Positions 8,324 through 15,938 of a stretch of 64,000 bases of DNA are shown here, piece by piece. The notes below the pieces were generated by a model, which saw only the letters and a list, made by a program, of their open reading frames with translations, was not told the DNA's origin and ran no database searches. The stretch lies in assembly GCA_964492335.1 (NCBI GenBank), contig CAZBJX010000002.1, forward strand, positions 82,072-146,071, read 5' to 3'. The DNA comes from JAFGCL01 sp964492335. Its GTDB lineage: Bacteria > Chloroflexota > Dehalococcoidia > UBA2247 > RBG-13-53-26. The position numbers were made by a program, and so were the translations under genes. Numbering within the stretch: position 1 is the first letter of the stretch; every line of letters starts with the position of its first letter.

Positions 8324-9286
8324 ATGATCAACGGAGTCAGGGAGTGCCTTAACGCCGTCAGGGTGCAGCTGCGGCTGGACCCGTCTTCGGAGAGCGAGAT
8401 CCTCTCCGAGCTCTATACCCACATCGAGGACCGGGTGGAGGAGCTGCGGGCCTGCGGCCTGACGGAGCAGGAGGCCGTCCGCGTGGCCTCAACGGAGTTC
8501 GGGCCCTCCGGGGGCGTGGCCCGGGAGCTGCACGAGGCGCACAGCGCCACCAACTGGATGCAGGCGCTGATGGCCGCGCTGCCCCATGTTCTGTTCGGGC
8601 TTCTCTTCGCCTTTCGCCAGTGGACCAATGCCTTCTGGCTGTCGATCATCGTCATCTCGGTGCTGGGGGTGGTGGCGTACGGGTGGAGGCATGACAAGCC
8701 CACCTGGTTCTTCGCCTGGCTGGGCTATGCCCTGACGCCCATGCTGGTGGTGGGGCTGCTGCTGGTGGACCGGGCCCTGGGGGCAGCGTTCCCGGGCGGC
8801 GCCTGGTGGTGGTGGGCCTGCACTGTGGCCTACTTCTCGGTGGTGGCGGCGGCCTACGGCATCATCCTGGCGCACACCTGGAAGCGGGACTGGCTGCTGG
8901 GCTCTCTATCCGTCCTCCCGGTCCTGGCCGTCGTCGGCTGGGTGGCCACCGACCGCTGGAACGGCGGGCTGGCCCCCCCGGAGGGCGGCCTTCTGGGCAT
9001 AGAGCCCTGGGTGGCCCTGAGCTTCCTGGCGCTGGCGGGGATCGTTATCATCTTCACCCGGCTCCGGCGGCGCCTGCTGAAGGTCGGCGTGCTGCTGGTG
9101 GCCGCCCAGGTGGTGCTGACCATGATGGCCTTCTCCGCGGGCCGGGGCATGAATGCGGTTACGCTGGCGGGCACAGCCATCGCCTCCCTCGTACTGGTCC
9201 TGGCCCCGGCGCTCCTGGACCGCCGCCTGAGCTCCGGGCAGGAAGAAGGGTGGGCGGACCGGGTGGAGCGGCGCCTGCACCGCTGA
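8324..9286 (+). CDS. HAAS-domain (permease prefix) membrane protein
   Basis: A 320-residue protein with an N-terminal soluble helical domain of HAAS/permease-prefix type (SEILSELYTHIEDRVEELRA, followed by EQEAVRVASTEFG). About seven to eight hydrophobic membrane segments follow and a basic tail ends the protein. Such proteins are usually encoded next to PadR regulators, as here (15 bp spacing), and are thought to act in envelope sensing. The ATG at 8324 was chosen; a TTG at 8315 in the same frame is an alternative. No enzyme motif is visible. Confidence 0.75.
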   Translation: MINGVRECLNAVRVQLRLDPSSESEILSELYTHIEDRVEELRACGLTEQEAVRVASTEFGPSGGVARELHEAHSATNWMQALMAALPHVLFGLLFAFRQWTNAFWLSIIVISVLGVVAYGWRHDKPTWFFAWLGYALTPMLVVGLLLVDRALGAAFPGGAWWWWACTVAYFSVVAAAYGIILAHTWKRDWLLGSLSVLPVLAVVGWVATDRWNGGLAPPEGGLLGIEPWVALSFLALAGIVIIFTRLRRRLLKVGVLLVAAQVVLTMMAFSAGRGMNAVTLAGTAIASLVLVLAPALLDRRLSSGQEEGWADRVERRLHR

Positions 9287-9317
9287 AGGCGCCCTGCGCC
9301 GCAGGCATGTAATCCCT

Positions 9318-10004
9318 ATGTTGACCGGTATCCTCTGGGTTGTGGGCGCGTACCTGTACGGGTCGGTGCCGGTGGTCTACCTCATCGGCCGGCTCCGCGG
9401 CGTGGACCTCTTCCACGAAGAGGACATGCACATCACCCTGTGGCGGGACGTGGGCCGCCGGGAGGCCCTGGCCGGCATCGCCTGGGACCTGGCCAAGGGC
9501 GGCATCGCCGTCCTGGTGGTGGACCTGGCGCTGGGCCTGGATGAGTGGGTGGTGGCGGGGGTGGGGCTGGCGGTGGTGCTGGGAGAGCTGTGGCCGGTGT
9601 TCCTGCGGTTCCGCGGGGAGAAGTCCAACACCACCGGCATGGGCGTGGATGCCGCGCTGGTGTGGCAGGCCATCCCCTTCCTTCTGGGGCCGATCATCGT
9701 CGGCGCCCTGGTCCGCACGGCGCCCCGGGTGCTGCGCCGTGGCCAGAGCCTGGACCAGCGGATGGAGCTGGGCGGCCCCCCCAGCCTGAGCCTGCCCCTG
9801 GGGATGTTCTGCGGCTTCTGCCTGTTTCCCCTGGGGGCCTGGGTGATGGGGGCGACGTGGGAGAGGGCCGCCGCGGGCGCCGCCATCTTCGTGCTGATCG
9901 TGCTCAAGCGGCTCGTCTTCGGGCTGCGCGAGGACATTGCCCGGGAGGGCCTGAGCCCCGGCATGGTGGTCAACCGGCTGCTCTTCGACCGCAGCCGCAT
10001 CTGA
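9318..10004 (+). CDS. Divergent PlsY-like membrane protein
   Basis: A 228-residue integral membrane protein. YGSVPVVYLIGRLRGVD at the N-terminus and GELWPVFLRFRG in the middle match conserved loops of PlsY, the acyl-phosphate:glycerol-3-phosphate acyltransferase. The residues that define the active site differ: the GSGNxGATN loop is replaced by sequence around HITLWRDVGRR, and the GGKGVAT loop reads GEKSNTTG. It is therefore either a PlsY paralogue with another substrate or an inactive homologue. The predicted topology (N-terminal helix, then four to five more) fits the family. It follows the HAAS protein on the same strand and precedes a separate promoter at about 10040. Confidence 0.6.
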   Translation: MLTGILWVVGAYLYGSVPVVYLIGRLRGVDLFHEEDMHITLWRDVGRREALAGIAWDLAKGGIAVLVVDLALGLDEWVVAGVGLAVVLGELWPVFLRFRGEKSNTTGMGVDAALVWQAIPFLLGPIIVGALVRTAPRVLRRGQSLDQRMELGGPPSLSLPLGMFCGFCLFPLGAWVMGATWERAAAGAAIFVLIVLKRLVFGLREDIAREGLSPGMVVNRLLFDRSRI

Positions 10005-10038
10005 GGCCCGCGCCGCCGTCGCTGCCCCTCGCGGCTCG

Positions 10039-10067
10039 TTTCCAAACGTGCCCAAATGCAATATAAT
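10039..10067 (+). promoter_or_regulatory. Sigma70-type promoter giving a leaderless transcript
   Basis: TTTCCA (10039-10044), a 17-bp spacer and a perfect TATAAT (10062-10067). The ATG of the next gene begins at 10073, five bases after the -10 box, which is where transcription should begin. No ribosome binding site fits between them. This is the clearest leaderless start in the window. Confidence 0.65.
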
Positions 10068-10072
10068 GGGCC

Positions 10073-10663
10073 ATGATGAAGGCGAGCCGCCCCGCCGACG
10101 ATGTCGGCGTGCTGAAGGAGGGCCTGCCGCCACTGCCGGAGCCCGTGGCCAGTCCGGCCCTCATCCTGGTCAGTGGATTGCCGGGGACAGGCAAGTCGCA
10201 CTTCTGCCGCCAGCTGGCCCTGAGGGTGGACCTGATCATCCTGGAGAGCGACAGCCTGCGCCGGCGGCTGTTTGGCGCGCCGACGTATTCCAGGGAGGAA
10301 AGCGCCCGGCTCTTCCGGGCCTGCCATGGCCTGGTGGAGGGGCTTCTGCGCAAGGGCATGAGCGTGGCCCTGGACGCCACCAACCTGGAGGAGGACAACC
10401 GGGAGCGGCTGTACCACATCGCGGACCAGGCCGGGGCCAGGCTGGTCATCGTGCGCATGGAGGCCCCGCCGGAGGTGGTGCGGGAACGCCTGGAGCGGCG
10501 GTCGCACAAGCTGGACCGGCAGGACCAGTCCGATGCGGACTGGGGTGTCTACACCAGGATGAAGCCCACGGTGGAGAGGATCGGCCGCAACCACTTCGCG
10601 GTGGACAGCTCCAGGGACATCGGCCCCGCTGTCGACAGGATCGTGCGTCTGGTCAACCGCTAG
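10073..10663 (+). CDS. P-loop kinase of the AAA/zeta-toxin-like ATPase class
   Basis: A 196-residue protein with Walker A SGLPGTGKSHFCRQLA (about residues 33-48), an ESDSLRRRLFG segment where related kinases bind substrate, DATNLEEDNRERL as the lid/Walker B region, and a C-terminal ERLERR helix. This layout is typical of small predicted kinases related to polynucleotide kinase and zeta toxin. The substrate is not predictable. No antitoxin-like gene precedes it, so a toxin role is not supported. Transcription probably starts at the ATG itself. Confidence 0.75.
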   Translation: MMKASRPADDVGVLKEGLPPLPEPVASPALILVSGLPGTGKSHFCRQLALRVDLIILESDSLRRRLFGAPTYSREESARLFRACHGLVEGLLRKGMSVALDATNLEEDNRERLYHIADQAGARLVIVRMEAPPEVVRERLERRSHKLDRQDQSDADWGVYTRMKPTVERIGRNHFAVDSSRDIGPAVDRIVRLVNR

Positions 10664-10677
10664 CTGGTGTGCCCCCA

Positions 10678-12219
10678 GTGAGGAAAGGAAGGAGGCCGGA
10701 ACTGGAAGTCAAGGTAGTTATCGGCGACTGCACCAGGGTGGATGCAGATGCCCTTATTGTGAACCTGTTCGAAGGGGTGACGCAGCCGGGGGGCGCGGCC
10801 GGAATGGTGGACCGGGCACTGGACGGCGCCATCACCCAGCTCATCACCGCCGGCGAGATCAAGGGCAAGGCGGGGGAGATGGCCCTGGTCCACAGCCTGG
10901 GGAAGGTCCCGGCCAGCCGCGTGATCGTGGCCGGGCTGGGCAAGAAGGACCAGTTCAATGTGGACTCCGTCCGGCGGGTGAGCGCCGAGGCCTGCCGCTT
11001 CGCGCGCAGCCGGGCGGCCAGGAGGGTGGCCACCGTGGTGCACGGGGGAGGGGCCGGCGGCATCGAGCCGGAGAAGGCCGCCCAGGCCATAGTCGAGGGG
11101 TCCATCCTGGGGCTGTACCGGTTCCGCAGGCACATGTCGAAAGAGCCGGAGAACGGCGACGTGCAGCAACTGCTGATAGTGGAGAGGGATGAGGGGAAGC
11201 GCGGGCAACTGGAGAAGGGCCGCGCGCTGGGCGAGACAACGGCCGGGGCGGTGGCCGCCGCGCGCGACATGATCAACGAGCCGGCCAATTTCATGACGCC
11301 GGGGACCATGGCGGACATCGCCCGCGATCTGTCCCGGGAATCCGGCCTGGGGCTGACCGTGCTGGAGCGGGCACAGATGAGGGAGCTGGGAATGGGCGGC
11401 CTGCTGGGAGTGTCCCAGGGGAGCCGCCAGGACCCCAAGCTCATCGTCCTGTCCTACCGGGGAGACCCGGGCTCACAGGAGACGCTGGGGCTGGTGGGGA
11501 AGGGCATCACCTTCGACTCCGGCGGCATATCGCTCAAGCCGGCGGAGGACATGGGGGACATGAAGGGGGACATGGCTGGAGGGGCCACGGTGATGGCCGT
11601 CATGCGGGCGGTGGCCCGGCTCAAGCCGGCGGTCAACGTCACCGCCATCGTGCCGGCCACGGAGAACCTGCCCGGGGGCAGCGCGCTGAAGCCGGGCGAC
11701 GTCATCACGGCCATGAACGGGAAGACCATTGAAATCGTCAACACGGACGCCGAGGGGCGCCTGGTCCTGGCCGATGCCCTCTCCTACGCGGTGAAGAACG
11801 GCCTGTCCCCGCTGGTGGATGTGGCCACGCTCACCGGGGCGGTGCGGGTGGCCCTGGGAGACGTGACGGTGGGCGTGTTCAGCAACAACGACGGCCTGGC
11901 CGCGGAGGTCATGTCGGCGGCGGCCGCGGCCGGCGAGCGGATGTGGCAGATGCCCTTGTTCGAGGAGTACAAGGAGCGCAACAAGAGCGACGTGGCCGAC
12001 ATCAAGAATTCGGGGGGGCGGTACGGGGGCGCCATCACGGCGGCCCATTTCGTCGGTGAGTTCGTGGGCGATGCGCCCTGGGCGCACCTGGACATAGCCG
12101 GGACTTCCCTGGCCACCAAGGAGAAGGGCTGGGTGGTGAAGGGGGCCACCGGGGTGGGGGTGCGGACCCTGATCAACCTGATCATGGGCGTGGCGGCCTC
12201 CCGGGCACGGGGAGGTTGA
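10678..12219 (+). CDS. pepA: Leucyl aminopeptidase (M17 family)
   Basis: Cytosolic dizinc/dimanganese exopeptidase that removes N-terminal residues from peptides. The 513-residue length is normal for M17. Seen: an N-terminal macro-like domain, then the catalytic domain with metal ligands in GKGITFDSGG (Lys275, Asp280), DMKGDMAGGA, and the family signature NTDAEGRL at 355-362. The GTG at 10678 was chosen because the frame upstream lacks family similarity. An AAGGAAGGAGG tract lies just inside the gene, so a slightly later start cannot be excluded. The stop is followed within five bases by the next gene. Confidence 0.92.
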   Translation: MRKGRRPELEVKVVIGDCTRVDADALIVNLFEGVTQPGGAAGMVDRALDGAITQLITAGEIKGKAGEMALVHSLGKVPASRVIVAGLGKKDQFNVDSVRRVSAEACRFARSRAARRVATVVHGGGAGGIEPEKAAQAIVEGSILGLYRFRRHMSKEPENGDVQQLLIVERDEGKRGQLEKGRALGETTAGAVAAARDMINEPANFMTPGTMADIARDLSRESGLGLTVLERAQMRELGMGGLLGVSQGSRQDPKLIVLSYRGDPGSQETLGLVGKGITFDSGGISLKPAEDMGDMKGDMAGGATVMAVMRAVARLKPAVNVTAIVPATENLPGGSALKPGDVITAMNGKTIEIVNTDAEGRLVLADALSYAVKNGLSPLVDVATLTGAVRVALGDVTVGVFSNNDGLAAEVMSAAAAAGERMWQMPLFEEYKERNKSDVADIKNSGGRYGGAITAAHFVGEFVGDAPWAHLDIAGTSLATKEKGWVVKGATGVGVRTLINLIMGVAASRARGG

Positions 12220-12224
12220 AGACA

Positions 12225-12872
12225 ATGAAAATCAAGTGGCTGGGGCATGCCTCGTTCCTGATCACCTCCGAAAGCGGGCTCAAGGTGATCACCGACCCCT
12301 ATTCGCGGGGCGGCGGCATCAACTATGGCCCCATCCGGGAGGCGGCCGATATCGTGACGGTGAGCCACAAGCACCAGGACCACGACAACGTGGGCGCCGT
12401 GAAGGGCAAGCCGGTGGTGGTGGACGCGCCGGGGCCGAGGACCGTCAAGGGGGTCGAGCTCCTGGGGGTGCCCTGCTACCATGACGGCGTCGGCGGGGCC
12501 GAGCGCGGGACCAATATCATCTTCTGCTTCATCATCGACGGGGTGCGTGTCTGCCACCTGGGGGACCTGGGGCACGAGCTGGACGCGGCCACGGTGCAGG
12601 AGGTGGGACCCGTGGACGTGCTGCTGGTCCCGGTGGGGGGCTTCTACACCATCGACAGCCGGCAGGCGGCGGCGGTGGTCGTGGCCCTCAAGCCCCGGGT
12701 GGTCATTCCGATGCACGTCAAGAGCGCCGGGTGCGACTACCCCATCGCCGGGGTGGAGGAATTCCTGGCGGGCAGGAGCAACGTCAGGCGGGTGGACGCC
12801 AGCGAGATCGAGATCAGGAAGGACGGCCTGCCGGCCGGGACCGAGACCGTTGTTCTGCGCCATGCGCTGTAA
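12225..12872 (+). CDS. UPF0173 metal-dependent hydrolase (beta-lactamase fold)
   Basis: Small MBL-fold protein of the YtkL/UPF0173 type, 215 residues. The metal site SHKHQDH (His48, His50, Asp52, His53) is complete, with further ligands probably in CHLGDLGHE and near MHVKSAGCD. The family opening IKWLGHASFLI is present. The physiological substrate of the family is unknown. The ATG at 12225, with GGAGG at 12211-12215, is preferred over the in-frame TTG at 12216. It lies close behind pepA and is probably co-transcribed with it. Confidence 0.85.
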   Translation: MKIKWLGHASFLITSESGLKVITDPYSRGGGINYGPIREAADIVTVSHKHQDHDNVGAVKGKPVVVDAPGPRTVKGVELLGVPCYHDGVGGAERGTNIIFCFIIDGVRVCHLGDLGHELDAATVQEVGPVDVLLVPVGGFYTIDSRQAAAVVVALKPRVVIPMHVKSAGCDYPIAGVEEFLAGRSNVRRVDASEIEIRKDGLPAGTETVVLRHAL

Positions 12873-12947
12873 CCGGGTCCGCAGCGCGCCCGGCGGGGAT
12901 GCCCGCGAGGGGCCATGGCCCGGCGGCCCGGCGGCGCCAGGCGGACG

Positions 12948-14309
12948 ATGAAGATATACCGTAGCGTGAAAGAGGCCCGGGCCACCCTCCTGCGGCGCTC
13001 TCTCCCGGAGGCGCAGGAGGCCCCGCCCTGGCTGCGGGAGCGTATAGCCGCGGCCTTCGGCCGGCCTTTGGGCCTGCAGGAGGTGGTGGACCTGGTGCTC
13101 TCCGAGGTGCAGGCCCGGGGGGATGAAGCCCTCCTGGACCTGGAGTTGCGCCTGGACGGGGTCCGGCTGAAGCGCCTGGAGGTCACCCGGAGGGAGATGT
13201 CCCGGGCCCGTTCGGAGGTGGACCCGCGGCTGGCCTCCGCCCTGGAGCTGGCGGCCGAGCGGGTCCGTTCGTTCCACGAGAGGTGCCGGCGGGAGAGCTG
13301 GGTGGACTTCTCCGAGGGGGGGCTGGGCCAGTGGGTCAGGCCCCTGGAGAGGGTGGGCGTCTATGTGCCCGGCGGGACGGCGGGTTACCCCTCCACTGTG
13401 CTTATGACCGCCATCCCGGCCAGGGTGGCCGGAGTGAAGGAGATCGTGGTCACCACCCCTCCCGGCCCCGATGGGGCCGTGGCCCCGGCCACGCTGCTGG
13501 CGGCCGAGATGGCCGGCGTGGACCGGGTGTTCAAGCTGGGAGGCGCCCAGGCGGTGGCCGCCATGGCCTTCGGCACCCGGACGGTCCCCAGGGTGAACAA
13601 GGTCTGCGGGCCGGGGAACATCTTCGTGCAACTGGCCAAGAGGGCCGTGTACGGCACGGTGGGCATAGACGGGTTCTTCGGCCCCACCGAGACCATCGTA
13701 GTGGCGGATGACAGCGCCGACCCGGGTTATTGCGCGGCCGACCTCCTGGCCCAGGCCGAGCATGACGCGATGGCCAGCGCCATCCTCATCACCACCTCCG
13801 CCCGGCAGGCGAAGGCGGTCAGCCGCGAGGTGGACCGGCAGGCGGCGGCGTCGCCGCGGCGGGCGGTGATCGAGCGGTCCCTGGCCGAAAGGGGGGGCAT
13901 AGTGGTGGTCCCCCGCCTGGCGGTTGCGGTGGACCTGGTGAATGACTACGCCCCGGAGCACGTGTCCCTGATGGTGGAGGATGCCTGGTCCTGGGCGGAG
14001 AAGGTGAGGAATGCCGGGGGCATCTTCATCGGCCATGACTCGCCGGAGGTGGTGGGGGACTACGTGGCCGGCCCCAGCCACGTGATGCCCACTGGCGGCA
14101 CCGCGCACTTCAGCTCGCCGCTCGTGCTGGAGGACTTCCTGAAGGTGACCAGTGTCGTGGGCATCGACCGGAAGGCCCTGCGGGCCATCGGCCCGGCGGC
14201 GGCCGCCATGGCCGCGGCCGAGGGGCTGCAGGCCCATGCCAGGGCGGTAGAAATAAGGCTGGCCAGGAGACGAAGGAAGAAGGATGATGGAGATGGAACG
14301 CCCGCCTGA
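12948..14309 (+). CDS. hisD: Histidinol dehydrogenase (HisD family)
   Basis: Zinc enzyme that oxidises L-histidinol to histidine with two NAD+. The 453 residues hold the family's key sites: zinc ligands Gln269 and His272 (AQAEHD), general base pair Glu337-His338 (APEH), GDY near 360 and a C-terminal His in LQAHARAV. The NAD region is present (GPGNIFVQLAKR). Oddity: the loop usually reading DMPAGPSE is GFFGPTET here, as in HisD-like paralogues with other alcohol substrates, and no other his gene is nearby. So it is either an isolated hisD or a paralogue such as the sulfonate-diol dehydrogenases. Start ATG; an in-frame ATG at 12915 is less likely. Confidence 0.8.
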   Translation: MKIYRSVKEARATLLRRSLPEAQEAPPWLRERIAAAFGRPLGLQEVVDLVLSEVQARGDEALLDLELRLDGVRLKRLEVTRREMSRARSEVDPRLASALELAAERVRSFHERCRRESWVDFSEGGLGQWVRPLERVGVYVPGGTAGYPSTVLMTAIPARVAGVKEIVVTTPPGPDGAVAPATLLAAEMAGVDRVFKLGGAQAVAAMAFGTRTVPRVNKVCGPGNIFVQLAKRAVYGTVGIDGFFGPTETIVVADDSADPGYCAADLLAQAEHDAMASAILITTSARQAKAVSREVDRQAAASPRRAVIERSLAERGGIVVVPRLAVAVDLVNDYAPEHVSLMVEDAWSWAEKVRNAGGIFIGHDSPEVVGDYVAGPSHVMPTGGTAHFSSPLVLEDFLKVTSVVGIDRKALRAIGPAAAAMAAAEGLQAHARAVEIRLARRRRKKDDGDGTPA

Positions 14310-15291
14310 GGGCGATGTCGTTGAGAGGCCCGTGGCGGGGATGCCGCCGGCGGCCGGCGCGGACGCCGCAGCCGCAGTTGACACGGACGCCACCCCCGGA
14401 CCGGAGCCCGATGCCGGCCCGGAGGCCGGGCCCGAGGGGCCGGTGGAGGTGGTGGTGGTGGGGGTGCGCTTTCAGCGGGCCGGCAAGGTGCACTACCTGG
14501 CGCCCGGCGGCCTGGAGCTGGCGGTGAACGACCAGGTGGTGGCCGACACCGAGCGCGGCCTGAGGATGGGCCGGGTGGTGATCGCCCCCCGGCAGGCCCT
14601 CTCCAGCCAGTTGGCGCAGCCACCGAGGCCGGTGGCCCGCCTGGCGACGGCCCAGGACCTGGCCCAGATGGAGAACGTGCGGTCCAAGGAGCGCGAGGCC
14701 CTGGCCAGATGCGGCGAGCTGGCCGCCAGGATGGAGCTGCCGCTCAAAGTGCTCAGCGCCGATGCCAGCCTGGATTGCGCCCACGTGACGGTGTTCTTCA
14801 GCGCCGAGGGGCGGGTGGACTTCCGCCAGCTGGTGCGCGAACTGGCGGCGGCCGTCAGGGCCCGCGTGGAGCTGCGCCAGGTGGGCCCGCGGGACGAGGC
14901 CAAGCTGATGGGCGGCGTGGGGCGCTGCGGCTTCGCGCTGTGCTGCACCACCTTCCTCATCGAGTTCAGCCCGCTGTCAATCAAGACGGCCAAGGAGCAG
15001 GGGCTGTCGCTGGAGCCGGCCAAGATCTCCGGCACCTGCGGGCGGCTCCTCTGCTGCCTGGGGTACGAAGCGGACTTCTACCGCTCCATGAAGGGGAAGC
15101 TGCCCGGAATGGGCAAGCAGGTGAAGACCCCGCTGGGGGACGGCACGGTGGTGGGGGTCAACGCCATCAAGGAGACCGTGATGGTGCAGATGGAGAGCCA
15201 GGCGGCGGTGGAGTTGCCGGCCAGCAAGGTGACCCTCAAGCCCCCCGGCGAAGCGCAGAAGAAGGGCCAGCCCCGGTCCCGCAGGCGTTAG
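14284..15291 (+). CDS. ricT: PSP1-domain protein RicT (YaaT-like)
   Basis: RicT is part of the RicA-F-T complex, which carries two [4Fe-4S] clusters and supports mRNA maturation by RNase Y in Bacillus. Seen: a low-complexity Pro/Ala/Asp-rich N-terminus (about residues 1-50), then the PSP1 domain (VGVRFQRAGKVHYL to about residue 245). Conserved cysteine groups follow in GRCGFALCC and CGRLLCCLGYE. A C-terminal SH3-like segment (GKQVKTPLGDGTVVGVNAIK) ends the gene. It begins inside the last codons of hisD (26-bp overlap) and ends tail-to-tail with the HNH gene, sharing the stop region at 15288-15291. Confidence 0.88.
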   Translation: MMEMERPPEGDVVERPVAGMPPAAGADAAAAVDTDATPGPEPDAGPEAGPEGPVEVVVVGVRFQRAGKVHYLAPGGLELAVNDQVVADTERGLRMGRVVIAPRQALSSQLAQPPRPVARLATAQDLAQMENVRSKEREALARCGELAARMELPLKVLSADASLDCAHVTVFFSAEGRVDFRQLVRELAAAVRARVELRQVGPRDEAKLMGGVGRCGFALCCTTFLIEFSPLSIKTAKEQGLSLEPAKISGTCGRLLCCLGYEADFYRSMKGKLPGMGKQVKTPLGDGTVVGVNAIKETVMVQMESQAAVELPASKVTLKPPGEAQKKGQPRSRRR

Positions 15292-15812
15292 CCCGCCCGG
15301 GGCACGAACTTGCGCCACTCGGTGTGGGTGCGCAGGTAGTGGTAGGGTACGGAGAAGCCCGTGGGTGGAGGGGGAAGGGGTGCCCGCAGCAGTCTCATGC
15401 CGGCCTCCGCGGGCGTGTGCCCGGCCTTGCGCAGGTTGCAGGCGAAGCAGCAGCCGACGACGTTGTCCCACCGGTGAGGGCCCCCGCGGCTCTTGGGGAT
15501 GACGTGGTCCAGGGTGATGCCCGTGGTTTCCTGGCCGCAGTACTGGCAGGTGTACCGGTCGCGATTGAACACCTCGAACCTGGTGAGGCGCTTCTGCAGG
15601 CGCGGCCGCTTGACGAACTGGATGAGCCGGACCACCGAGGGGATGGGCACGCGGGCATTCATGGCGCGCAGCTCTCCCCGGCCGTTCTCCACCACCTCCG
15701 CCTTGCCGCGGATGAGCAGTATGACAGCCCTCCTCACCCGGCAGATGTTGATGGCTTCGTAGTTCTGGTTCAGGACCAGCACGGGGACGTTTGTCGGGTC
15801 GGTTGATGCCAT
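15288..15812 (-). CDS. HNH endonuclease family protein
   Basis: A 174-residue protein with an N-terminal alpha/beta part (VPVLVLNQNYEAINICRVRRA) and an HNH core: two CxxC zinc knuckles (CQYCG and CCFACN) enclosing HVIPKSRGG and the central Asn of RWDNVVG. This two-part architecture is widespread as a single chromosomal gene in Chloroflexota, Cyanobacteria and Actinobacteria. It is not tied to a restriction system here. A possible promoter (TTGCTT, 17 bp, TAGAAT on the minus strand at 15864-15836) lies just upstream. The role is unknown; DNA nicking activity is inferred from the fold. Confidence 0.85.
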   Translation of the reverse strand: MASTDPTNVPVLVLNQNYEAINICRVRRAVILLIRGKAEVVENGRGELRAMNARVPIPSVVRLIQFVKRPRLQKRLTRFEVFNRDRYTCQYCGQETTGITLDHVIPKSRGGPHRWDNVVGCCFACNLRKAGHTPAEAGMRLLRAPLPPPPTGFSVPYHYLRTHTEWRKFVPRAG

Positions 15813-15835
15813 TTCCCTGCGCTCTTGTGCGAGTC

Positions 15836-15864
15836 ATTCTACCCAAAGGGGTGCCCGAAAGCAA
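15836..15864 (-). promoter_or_regulatory. Candidate promoter of the HNH gene
   Basis: On the minus strand TTGCTT (15864-15859), a 17-bp spacer and TAGAAT (15841-15836) precede the HNH ATG (15812) by about 24 bases. GCAGGGAA just before the ATG can serve as ribosome binding site. Confidence 0.4.
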
Positions 15865-15938
15865 ACAGGCCCCGGCCGGCTATCATGCGGCGGAGGACCG
15901 GGCGGGATGGCCCTGTAGCCGGGACGGGGCGGGCAGGC

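Noticed and set aside
10073..10663. Zeta-toxin-like toxin-antitoxin module
   Set aside because: Only the kinase-like fold is shared; there is no antitoxin-sized gene beside it.
11784..14393. 869-residue open frame opposite pepA, UPF0173 and hisD
   Set aside because: It spans three well-supported genes on the other strand; composition is typical of antisense frames in high-GC DNA.
15288..15812. HNH gene as part of a restriction or defence system
   Set aside because: No methyltransferase, Mcr partner or mobile gene nearby; the two-part layout is a common chromosomal single gene.
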